A stretch of DNA of 64,000 nt, taken from NCBI RefSeq assembly GCF_039528515.1, contig NZ_BAAALT010000009.1, positions 62,001-126,000 of the forward strand, written 5' to 3'. The stretch comes from Luedemannella flava. GTDB taxonomy: Bacteria > Actinomycetota > Actinomycetes > Mycobacteriales > Micromonosporaceae. Position numbers and translations under genes: made by a program. Below, in pieces: positions 35,391 to 42,155 of the stretch. Below the pieces are notes generated by a model. It saw nothing but the letters and a program-made list of their open reading frames with translations, searched no databases and was not told the origin of the DNA. The first letter of the stretch is position 1, and each line of letters starts with the position of its first letter.

Positions 35391-36316
35391 TGCGCGTACC
35401 ACCCCGGATCCTCGTCGGGGCCGCCTGCGTTGCGGTGCTGCTGGGCGGCAGCCTCCTCGCGGCCAACGGGTGGCGGACGCGCTCAACCGGCGCGGCGACG
35501 GCACCCGGGCCGGCCGGTCCGACGGGTCACGCGGCGCCCCCGACCTGTGGTCCGTGGGGCTGCGAACAGGAGAAACGGTTCGCGGCGGCCGACGCGTTCG
35601 TCAAGCGGCAGCCCGGCTACCTCGGCATCGTCGTGCGCGACCGACAGACCGGCGCGGTGTGGCGGGACGGCACGACCACCCACCCGACGTGGACCGCCTC
35701 CACCATCAAGCTCGCCATGGCCACCAGCCTGCTGGAGCGCGACCGCGCGGGCGACATCGAGCTGGACGCGACGGCGCGCCGCCAGATCGACGACATGCTC
35801 GCCTTCTCGTCCAACGACGCCGCCGACGCGCTGTGGCACCGCTACGGCCGCGCCGACATGGTCACCCGCTTCCAGCGGACGTACGGCATGACGCACCTGA
35901 CCTTCGTCAAGGGCTTCGACCGCTACTGGGGCCTGATGAAGTGCACCGCCGAGGATCTGGCGGTGCTGATGTCCTACATTCTGGACACATTGGATAGTAC
36001 GGACAAGGGCTACCTGCTCACGGCCATGCGCGCCGTCGACCCGATCCAGCGCTGGGGCGCCTGGGCGGCCGGCACCGACCTGCGTCCCGGCGTCAAGGGC
36101 GGCTGGTCCGTCGAGAAGGACCCGGGCGGCGAACACTGGGTCACCAACACCGTCGGCTTCGCCGGCGACGACGCCCGCTACGTGATCGCCGCGATGTACC
36201 ACCTGCCGCCCGGCACCGGCACGATCGCCCAGGGCGTCCACGCGGTCTCCGACCTGGTCGCGACCGTCTTCGGCCAGCCCACCCCGGCCCCCGCGGTCGT
36301 CCCCGACCGCGACTAG
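35390..36316 (+). CDS. secreted class A beta-lactamase-like serine hydrolase
   Basis: 308 residues from ATG 35390, coupled to the GT2 stop codon. The N-terminus is a signal or anchor (ILVGAACVAVLLGGSLLAAN) followed by a Pro/Gly-rich linker. The active-site S-x-x-K is in TWTASTIKLAMATSLLERDR, the SDN-type loop is AFSSNDAADALWHRYG and the KTG box appears as VKGGWSV. This is the beta-lactamase/PBP-like fold. The variant KGG box and the linkage to glycan genes make an antibiotic-resistance role unlikely; a cell-wall role fits better. Confidence 0.8.
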   Translation: MRVPPRILVGAACVAVLLGGSLLAANGWRTRSTGAATAPGPAGPTGHAAPPTCGPWGCEQEKRFAAADAFVKRQPGYLGIVVRDRQTGAVWRDGTTTHPTWTASTIKLAMATSLLERDRAGDIELDATARRQIDDMLAFSSNDAADALWHRYGRADMVTRFQRTYGMTHLTFVKGFDRYWGLMKCTAEDLAVLMSYILDTLDSTDKGYLLTAMRAVDPIQRWGAWAAGTDLRPGVKGGWSVEKDPGGEHWVTNTVGFAGDDARYVIAAMYHLPPGTGTIAQGVHAVSDLVATVFGQPTPAPAVVPDRD

Positions 36317-37287
36317 GTCACCAACAGGATCTTGCCCAGGTGGTCGCTGTCCGCCATGCGGGTGTGGGCCGTCGCCGCGTCCGGCATGGGGATGCGGATG
36401 TCGATCACGGGGTGGACCATGCGGGCCTCCACGAGGGGCCACACGTGCGCCCGTACCCCGGCAACGATGCGGGCCTTGTCCTCCGCGGACCGGGACCGGA
36501 GCGCGGTGGCCGCGACGGAGGCCCCCTTGGCGAGCAGCATGCCCAGGTCGAGCTCGCCCCGCCGGCCGCCCTGCAGGCCGATCACCACGAGCCGGCCGCC
36601 CGGCGCGAGCGCCGCGACGTTGCGCGGCAGGTAGGGGCCGCCCACGATGTCGAGGATGACGTCCGCGCCCCGGCCGGCGGTGGCCGCCAGCGTAGCGACC
36701 ACGAAATCCTCGGCTGTGTAGTCGATGGCCAGGTCCGCGCCCAGCTCACGCAGCGCGTTGTGCTTGGCGCTGCGCGCCGTGGTGAGTACGCGCGACCCGT
36801 GCGCGTCCGCGAGCTGGATGGCGAACGTGCCGATCCCGCTGCCGCCGCCGTGGATGAGCAGCACCTCCAGCGGCTGCAGGCGGGCCACGTCGAAGACGTT
36901 CGACCAGACCGTGCACGCCACCTCGGGCAGCCCGGCCGCCTCGACGAGATCCACCGTGTCGGGCACGCGAAGCAGCTGCCCCTGGGGCGCGACGACCTTC
37001 TCCGCGTACCCACCGCCGCTGAGCAGCGCGCACACCCGGTCGCCGACCTGCCACCCGGTGACCTCGCGCCCCACGGCGGCGACCGTCCCGGACACCTCTA
37101 GGCCCGGAATCTCGGACGCGCCCGCCGGCGGCGGGTAGAGCCCCTGCCGCTGCAACAGGTCCGCGCGGTTCAACCCGGCGGCGGCCACGTTGATGAGCAC
37201 CTCGTCGGGACCGGGCTCGGGCTCGGCCACCTCGACCCACTGGAGTACCTCGGGCCCACCCGGCTCGGTGATCGTGATCGCACGCAC
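36313..37287 (-). CDS. zinc-independent NAD(P)H quinone oxidoreductase (MDR family)
   Basis: 324 residues. MRAITITEPGGPEVLQWVEV is the family's start. GLNRADLLQRQGLYPPPAGA and then VLLIHGGGSGIGTFAIQLAD carry the GroES-like and Rossmann motifs (A/G-x-x-G-x-x-G). RVLTTARSAKHNALRELGAD shows the NADPH-binding end. The zinc ligands of alcohol dehydrogenases are missing, as in QOR/PIG3-type enzymes. The stop overlaps the serine hydrolase stop by 4 bp. Confidence 0.92.
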   Translation of the reverse strand: MRAITITEPGGPEVLQWVEVAEPEPGPDEVLINVAAAGLNRADLLQRQGLYPPPAGASEIPGLEVSGTVAAVGREVTGWQVGDRVCALLSGGGYAEKVVAPQGQLLRVPDTVDLVEAAGLPEVACTVWSNVFDVARLQPLEVLLIHGGGSGIGTFAIQLADAHGSRVLTTARSAKHNALRELGADLAIDYTAEDFVVATLAATAGRGADVILDIVGGPYLPRNVAALAPGGRLVVIGLQGGRRGELDLGMLLAKGASVAATALRSRSAEDKARIVAGVRAHVWPLVEARMVHPVIDIRIPMPDAATAHTRMADSDHLGKILLVT

Positions 37288-37349
37288 GCCCTCATCATGC
37301 CCGCCCGTGCCGGTCCGCGCCTTTTGCGCGCGCCGGCCGGCCGCACGTA

Positions 37350-37402
37350 GCTTGCAAGTTATGCGGCTACCGGCCGCCCAGGAGACCGCATAACTCGCAA
37401 GC
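37350..37402. repeat. 17-bp inverted repeat upstream of tRNA-Ser(UGA)
   Basis: GCTTGCAAGTTATGCGG (37350-37366) faces CCGCATAACTCGCAAGC (37386-37402) with one mismatch and a 19-nt loop. No U-tract follows. It lies 60 bp after the divergent QOR start. It may be a small interspersed element or a cruciform regulatory site. The rest of 37288-37496 shows no gene. Confidence 0.6.
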
Positions 37403-37496
37403 CAGCGGGACCCGATCGGCGGCGCGGGGCGGCGCGGGGGAATCTGGCAGACTGTCAGCGGACTCGCGCGCGGCGGTGCGGTGCGCGGGTGCGTCG

Positions 37497-37585
37497 GGAG
37501 GGCTCGCCTAGTGGCCGATGGCGGCGGTCTTGAAAACCGCTAGGGGTGGTGACACTCCTCCAGGGTTCGAATCCCTGGCCCTCCG
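37497..37585 (+). tRNA. tRNA-Ser(UGA)
   Basis: Acceptor stem GGAGGGC pairs with GCCCTCC, followed by discriminator G. The anticodon loop reads CTTGAAA with anticodon TGA between GGCGGT and ACCGC stems. A long variable arm (AGGGGTGGTGACACTCCT) and the T arm CAGGGTTCGAATCCCTG complete a class II tRNA. CCA is not encoded. Confidence 0.96.
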
Positions 37586-37598
37586 CACGAGCGCCCTA

Positions 37599-37636
37599 GG
37601 GCCACCTGGACAGAGCAAATGCTGATCAGGTGGCCC
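37599..37636 (+). terminator. hairpin terminator after tRNA-Ser(UGA)
   Basis: GGGCCACCTG (37599-37608) pairs with CAGGTGGCCC (37627-37636), 13 nt after the tRNA. Confidence 0.7.
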
Positions 37637-37698
37637 CTATTGGTGGGTGTGCCGGGTCTACGCGGTGTCCACGGAACCTGCTCTGACCCCACCCGCCG

Positions 37699-37884
37699 TC
37701 AGAAGACGAGGTGCCAGAGCCACGCGAACAAGCCGGCGCGGACGAGCGCGATCACGCCAATGACCGCGAGCCCGAGCAGGCCGAGGCCGGCGGCGATGCC
37801 GAAGCGTTCGCTGACGTCGATGTCCAGGGCGGTGACCGCGATGGGGAAGCACACCCGGACCAGCAGGCCGAGCGCGATGCTCAT
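37699..37884 (-). CDS. small membrane protein (61 residues)
   Basis: Begins MSIALGLLVRVCFPIAVTAL at ATG 37884, which overlaps the stop of the upstream membrane protein gene (ATGA), then has IAAGLGLLGLAVIGVIALV as second helix and ends FAWLWHLVF. Two membrane spans are predicted. No family is recognised. The coupling suggests it works with the 107-residue protein. Confidence 0.55.
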   Translation of the reverse strand: MSIALGLLVRVCFPIAVTALDIDVSERFGIAAGLGLLGLAVIGVIALVRAGLFAWLWHLVF

Positions 37885-38204
37885 CGAAGCGAGAACCAGA
37901 TCCAGTGCCACAGCCAGCCGAGCCAGTGGCCGAGCCAACGGAACACGCCGACCCGGTTGAGCACCACGCCGATGGTGATGACGAGTCCGACGAGCGCCAC
38001 CACCGCCGACGCGTACGCGAGGAAGCCAGCGTCGCCGGCGGTGAGGCGGCGGACCGCATTGATGGCCAGGACCATAAGGATGGCGCAGACGCCGAGGCCC
38101 ACAAGCCACGGATCGTCGTGGTACCACCCCAGGACGAGGGCCGGGACGACCAGTCGACCAGCTTCTCCAGGAAGCGAACCAGCGGTCCCATGCCCCTCCC
38201 GCAC
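37881..38204 (-). CDS. small membrane protein, possibly frameshifted at its start
   Basis: The 107-residue frame has three hydrophobic spans (WLVGLGVCAILMVLAINAV, FLAYASAVVALVGLVITIGV, then LGHWLGWLWHWIWF). Its start codon in this frame is a GTG without a ribosome binding site. In the next frame, GGGAGGGGC stands before ATG 38190 and encodes MGPLVRFLEKLVDWSSRP, a plausible amphipathic N-terminus that would join the frame near 38145. A one-base indel is therefore possible. No family is recognised. Confidence 0.45.
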   Translation of the reverse strand: MREGHGTAGSLPGEAGRLVVPALVLGWYHDDPWLVGLGVCAILMVLAINAVRRLTAGDAGFLAYASAVVALVGLVITIGVVLNRVGVFRWLGHWLGWLWHWIWFSLR

Positions 38205-38423
38205 CGCGCGCCAGGCTCACCTAACGCTAGCGATCCGGCACTGTGCGGATAGCCGTCCATTTCTCCATCGGTCCCGGCCCACGGGTCGGCCGGCAATGGC
38301 CGATCGGCGGCGCGGACAAGCGTCATCGCGCGTGGGTCGGTTGAGCGTGACAGGTCTGGTGGTGCATGACGGCTGGCCGGTCGGAGGAGAGGCAGAAGCC
38401 GGGACAACCACTGCAATGTTCGG

Positions 38424-38984
38424 GTGACCGACGAACGTGAGAAGCGCTGGGCGATGCCCCTGCCGTTCCGGATGCTGGGGTGGGTCGCGGGAGCACTGTC
38501 GATGGTGAACCTGGTGCGCGACCTTGACTGGGTATCGCTGAGGGGCAGTGTGGACCAGTGGGTCGATGCGTACGGCCGGTTTGTGGCCGCCGGCGCTGAC
38601 CTGCTGTTCGGGTGGATCAAAGTTGGCTGGCTCCACGTGTCCCACATGGAGGCACACGGCCTGGTGATTGTCGGACTGTTGCTGTCCACTTTCATCAAGG
38701 CGGGAGTCACCGAGACCAACGCCCGGGGTCAGGCAGCCACCTTCGGGGAGGATGTGGTCAAGCCTCTCGGCGCGTTGGGCGTCCCCGCCGTTGCTGCCGC
38801 GCTCGTACTGCCTGGCAGTTGGGGCTTCTGGGTTCCCGTCGTGGGCATGACGTCGTTCTGTACCCTCGCCTTCTTCATGGGCGCGGAGATGGGCCGAACC
38901 TTCAAGGTCGCGGTGCTGACCAACCTCGCCGGCACGCTGGGCATCGCCGCGCTCGTCGTCCTGCTCGGCTCGGCGCTCCGGTAG
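38424..38984 (+). CDS. polytopic membrane protein, unrecognised
   Basis: 186 residues with about four membrane segments: the first near residues 10-40, GLVIVGLLLSTFIKAGV, GALGVPAVAAALVLPGSWGF then WVPVVGMTSFCTLAFFMGAE, and VAVLTNLAGTLGIAALVVLL. The short N-terminal tail is charged (MTDEREKRW). No known family fits. It is divergent from the two small membrane genes, with 219 bp between that hold no other gene. Confidence 0.5.
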   Translation: MTDEREKRWAMPLPFRMLGWVAGALSMVNLVRDLDWVSLRGSVDQWVDAYGRFVAAGADLLFGWIKVGWLHVSHMEAHGLVIVGLLLSTFIKAGVTETNARGQAATFGEDVVKPLGALGVPAVAAALVLPGSWGFWVPVVGMTSFCTLAFFMGAEMGRTFKVAVLTNLAGTLGIAALVVLLGSALR

Positions 38985-39015
38985 GTCGTCCCGGGCCGTT
39001 GACTTGTCGCAACTA

Positions 39016-39048
39016 TTGTCTCACCATGTTGGGACAAGGCTTGAGACA
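39016..39048. promoter_or_regulatory. inverted repeat, likely GntR operator
   Basis: TGTCTCA (39017-39023) and TGAGACA (39042-39048) are mirror images, with TTGTC...GACAA between them. The site lies directly before the membrane/GntR operon at 39062, a usual place for an autoregulated GntR operator. An ATG at 39026 lies inside it and is not used. Confidence 0.5.
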
Positions 39049-39061
39049 TCGGGAGGCCGTC

Positions 39062-39865
39062 ATGCCGGATGGAGCGGACCTCAAGGTGGCCAGCGCGTGG
39101 TTGGCCATGCACGGTCTGGCCGACGCCGAGCCGACGTCGTTGCTGGCGACGCGGCTGGCGGTCCGGCGACGGGCGCGGCTGGCCGCCTCCATCCTGCTGG
39201 CCGTGTTCATCTGCGCGGTCGCCCTCATCTACGCCAGCGATCGGCCTGAAGGCGGCGCGGTCGACCGGTCCGGCCCGCGCTGGTCGCTGGTGGCCCTGAC
39301 GGTGACGGTGGTCGGGTTGGTGCTGGCCCTGGCGCTGCTTGACGGGTGGGTGCGGCGGGTCGACCGGCGGGCCGGGGCGGCGTTGCCGCGACGGGCGGCC
39401 CACCCGGTCCGGCTCGGCTGGCGCGACGTGCTCGGCTGGCCGCGCGTCGCGCTCGTGGCCGGCACGTTCGCGGGCACGGTGGCGCTGGCGATCGGAGCCA
39501 TCACCAGGCCGGACGCCACCGCGCGATACGCGGCGGTCGTCCTGCTCATCGGGCTGGGCGGGGTCGCGGTCGGCATGGTGGTGCAGTTGCGCCACGTGCT
39601 CACGCACCCGGCCGTGGCGGACGACGAGGTCTCGCTGACCGCCGACGTCATCATGCGGATCGAGGACGCCCGCGAGGTTGCCGTGCCGACCGTGGTGTGG
39701 TTGCTGCCGGTCGTGTCGGTCATCGAGTCCGCGCCCGGTTGGTGGACGGCCGCCTGGCTCACCTTCGTCGTCCTCGGCGTCGCCGGGCTCGCCCTGGTCA
39801 CCGTGTGGACCGTGCGGACCGGCCAGGTGGCGCGCCTCGTCGCGGGCGCCCGGGGAACCGAATGA
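39062..39865 (+). CDS. membrane protein paired with a GntR regulator
   Basis: About 267 residues from ATG 39062, which has GGGAGG 5 nt upstream. Five to six hydrophobic spans can be seen, such as LAASILLAVFICAVALIYA, LVALTVTVVGLVLALALLD, VALVAGTFAGTVALAIGAI and YAAVVLLIGLGGVAVGMVVQ, plus two near the C-terminus. The arrangement, a membrane protein overlapping a YtrA-type GntR gene by 4 bp, is common in actinobacteria. The function is not known. Confidence 0.65.
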   Translation: MPDGADLKVASAWLAMHGLADAEPTSLLATRLAVRRRARLAASILLAVFICAVALIYASDRPEGGAVDRSGPRWSLVALTVTVVGLVLALALLDGWVRRVDRRAGAALPRRAAHPVRLGWRDVLGWPRVALVAGTFAGTVALAIGAITRPDATARYAAVVLLIGLGGVAVGMVVQLRHVLTHPAVADDEVSLTADVIMRIEDAREVAVPTVVWLLPVVSVIESAPGWWTAAWLTFVVLGVAGLALVTVWTVRTGQVARLVAGARGTE

Positions 39866-40221
39866 TCGTTATCGACCCGGCGTCACCCGTGCCGCCGTTC
39901 GAGCAGCTCCGTGCGCAGCTCGCCCGGCAGATCCAGGACCGCACGCTGGCGGTGGGCACCCGGCTGCCGACCATCCGCCGGCTGGCCGCGGACCTGGGTC
40001 TGGCCGTCAACACGGTCGGCCGCGCCTACCGGGAGCTGGAGGAGGCGGGGCTGATCGAGACGCGCGGGGCCGGCGGCTCGTTCGTGGCCGCGGCGGGCGA
40101 GCAGGGACGCGAACGGGCACGCGCCGCCGCGGCCGAGTACGCCGCCGTCGTCGCCAGCATCGGCATCGACACCGACGAGGCCGTCCGCATCGTCCGGGCG
40201 GCGCTCACCAGGGGTCGGTGA
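39862..40221 (+). CDS. GntR family transcriptional regulator (YtrA type)
   Basis: 119 residues from ATG 39862, overlapping the membrane gene. The winged helix reads PPFEQLRAQLARQIQDRTLA, TRLPTIRRLAADLGLAVNTV and GRAYRELEEAGLIETRGAGG, typical of GntR. The C-terminal part is only about 45 residues, as in the YtrA subfamily, which controls adjacent membrane or ABC genes. It probably binds the inverted repeat at 39016. Confidence 0.88.
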   Translation: MIVIDPASPVPPFEQLRAQLARQIQDRTLAVGTRLPTIRRLAADLGLAVNTVGRAYRELEEAGLIETRGAGGSFVAAAGEQGRERARAAAAEYAAVVASIGIDTDEAVRIVRAALTRGR

Positions 40222-40224
40222 CCC

Positions 40225-41064
40225 CTACCGGCGGCTGTCGTAGAGGCAGCCGGCGGACCGGCCGAGCGCCTTGAGGCCGGCGCGGTCACCCTTGCCGAAC
40301 ACGGCGGGCTTGCGGGTCAGCGTGGGGTACATGATCTCCCACGTGTCCTTCTGCTTCGGGTGGTCCAGGCCGACGGTGTGGCCGATCTCGTGCATGAGGA
40401 GCTGGCCGCGGGTGCCCTGCCAGCCGTACCGCGGCCCGGAGCCGAAGCCGCCGGAGAGCTTCATGCCGGCGTTGAGGACGGCGTACCCCTCGACGATGCG
40501 CGGGGCCTTGGCGCCCCTGCTCGTGTAGGCGCCGACGCTGGAGCCGCCGCCGATGCCGGCCAGGCCCGTGTCCCTCGCCTTGATCATGGAGCTGTCCCGG
40601 CCGGGGCGGGCCCAGGCGATGACCAGCTGCGTGCCCTTCGGGTAGCGGTCGTTGCGGCCGCCGGGCATGACCCTGGTGGTGCCCTGGTAGGAGAACCTCA
40701 GGCCCGTGGCGGCCGCGATGCGGGCGATGGCCGCCTTCGTATCGCTGATCGCGCCGGAGGACGCGTATGTCGGGTTGACCCGGTAGCCGATCGTGGCGCA
40801 CGGGTTCCAGCGCGCCCTGCCCGGAAAGAGGAACCGGTACGCCCGCGCGTCACCCTTGAGGGTGTTCGTCACCGCGGACGTGGTGGCGGTCGCCGAGGCG
40901 GCGCGCTCCGTGGGCCCGGCGTCGGCGTTCGAGGTCGACGGGAGACCGGACGCGGCCGGCGTGGCGGTGGCGGGCAGGCCGGCCAGCGACGCGGTGACGG
41001 CGGTGGCGAGCGTGAGCGACAGGGCGATGCCCCCGAGGCGACGGCGCGTGAGAGAAGGTCGCAT
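40225..41064 (-). CDS. secreted zinc metalloprotease (metzincin/matrixin-like)
   Basis: 279 residues from ATG 41064, with GAGGAAG upstream. A signal peptide (RRRLGGIALSLTLATAVTAS, cleaved after an Ala-rich end) is followed by a propeptide-like region. The catalytic motif is LLMHEIGHTVGLDHPKQKDT (HExxHxxGxxH) and the Met-turn is EIMYPTLTRK. This is a small single-domain metzincin of the M10-like type. Substrates are extracellular proteins; the exact one is unknown. Confidence 0.88.
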   Translation of the reverse strand: MRPSLTRRRLGGIALSLTLATAVTASLAGLPATATPAASGLPSTSNADAGPTERAASATATTSAVTNTLKGDARAYRFLFPGRARWNPCATIGYRVNPTYASSGAISDTKAAIARIAAATGLRFSYQGTTRVMPGGRNDRYPKGTQLVIAWARPGRDSSMIKARDTGLAGIGGGSSVGAYTSRGAKAPRIVEGYAVLNAGMKLSGGFGSGPRYGWQGTRGQLLMHEIGHTVGLDHPKQKDTWEIMYPTLTRKPAVFGKGDRAGLKALGRSAGCLYDSRR

Positions 41065-41178
41065 GCACTTCCTCGGTCTCGGTCTTCTCCGTGCGCGTAT
41101 CTGATCGGCGGGACGTGACCGGAACTTGAGGAAGACCGTGGCGACGAAGCGGCACGCGCCGGGGGACATACTGGCGGC

Positions 41179-41643
41179 GTGGAATGGACCAGGACGTTCG
41201 GTGCCGAGCGGTACGACGCGGCGCTCGCCGGCTGGCGCTGGCTGGGGCTCGACGGGCTCACCGCGCAGTTCACGTCGTACTTCGGGGATGTTTTCCTGTC
41301 CTCGGCGGACGGCTGGTGGTTCCTCGACACGATCGAGGGCAACCTGAAGCTGACCTGGCCCACCCGGGAGGCCCTGGAGGTCGACCTGGCGACGGAGGAG
41401 GGGCAGAACCGGTACCTGCTGGCGCCGCTCGCCGAGGCGGCCCAGCGACGCGGGCTGACCCTCGGGCCGGACCAGGTCTTCGACTTCATGCCGCCGCCGG
41501 TCCTGGGCGGGTCCTTCGATGTGGCGAACATCACTGTCGAGGACTTCGTCATCTCGATCAACATCGCCGGCCAGCTGCACCAGCAGCTGCGCGACCGGCC
41601 GCCCGGCACGCCCATCGGCCAGATCACGATCGAGGGGCCGTGA
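41179..41643 (+). CDS. DUF1851 / T6SS-immunity-Tdi1-like domain protein
   Basis: 154 residues from GTG 41179, 6 nt after CATACT (leaderless). GDVFLSSADGWWFLDTIEGN then GPDQVFDFMPPPVLGGSFDV and VEDFVISINIAGQLHQQLRD match the Tdi1/DUF1851 domain, which is a toxin-immunity domain in some bacteria. No toxin gene is adjacent, and in actinobacteria the domain is often a lone gene. Overlaps the GNAT gene by 4 bp. Confidence 0.72.
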   Translation: MEWTRTFGAERYDAALAGWRWLGLDGLTAQFTSYFGDVFLSSADGWWFLDTIEGNLKLTWPTREALEVDLATEEGQNRYLLAPLAEAAQRRGLTLGPDQVFDFMPPPVLGGSFDVANITVEDFVISINIAGQLHQQLRDRPPGTPIGQITIEGP

Positions 41644-42155
41644 CGGAGGCCCGACGGGCCGGGCCGGACGACGCAGCCGAGCTGACCCGGCTGCGGGTGG
41701 TCATGTGGGCGGCCATGGACGGCATCGCCCCCGAGATCGGCCCGTGGCACGCGGCGACCGTCGACCGGTTCCGCGAGACGCTCGCCGACCCGGACGGCAC
41801 CTGGGCCGCCTTCGTGATCGACAACCCCGACCAGCGGCCGGGGCTGGTGTCCTGCGCGGTGGGGACGATCGAGCGACGCCTGCCGAACCCGAACAACCTC
41901 ACCGGCGACTTCGGCCACATCTTCAACGTGGCCACCGACCCGTCCTACCGGCGGCGCGGCTACTCCCGCGCGTGCCTGATCGCGCTGCTCACCTGGTATT
42001 CCGAGCGCGGCGTGCCCCGGGTGGAGCTCAACGCGTCCAAGGACGGCGAGCCGCTCTACCAGCAGCTGGGCTTCGCCCGCACCGGCATCCCCGCGATGCG
42101 CTGCTGGGTGCCGCCCCGGCCGGGGGCGGCACCCAGCACCTCAGTGACAGTGTGA
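41640..42155 (+). CDS. GNAT family N-acetyltransferase
   Basis: 171 residues from GTG 41640. GHIFNVATDPSYRRRGYSRA holds the acetyl-CoA loop (R/Q-x-x-G-x-G/A), and PLYQQLGFARTGIPAMRCWV is the usual GNAT end. The start overlaps the DUF1851 stop codon (GTGA), so the two are co-translated. The stop overlaps the convergent amine oxidase gene by 15 bp. The substrate is unknown. Confidence 0.88.
   Translation: MTEARRAGPDDAAELTRLRVVMWAAMDGIAPEIGPWHAATVDRFRETLADPDGTWAAFVIDNPDQRPGLVSCAVGTIERRLPNPNNLTGDFGHIFNVATDPSYRRRGYSRACLIALLTWYSERGVPRVELNASKDGEPLYQQLGFARTGIPAMRCWVPPRPGAAPSTSVTV

Noticed and set aside
35390..36316. A true class A antibiotic-inactivating beta-lactamase
   Set aside because: S-x-x-K and the SDN-type loop are there, but the KTG box is KGG and the context is cell-envelope glycan genes, so a resistance role is not supported.
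39026..39865. Start of the GntR-linked membrane protein at ATG 39026
   Set aside because: That ATG lies inside the inverted-repeat operator and has no ribosome binding site; ATG 39062 has GGGAGG.
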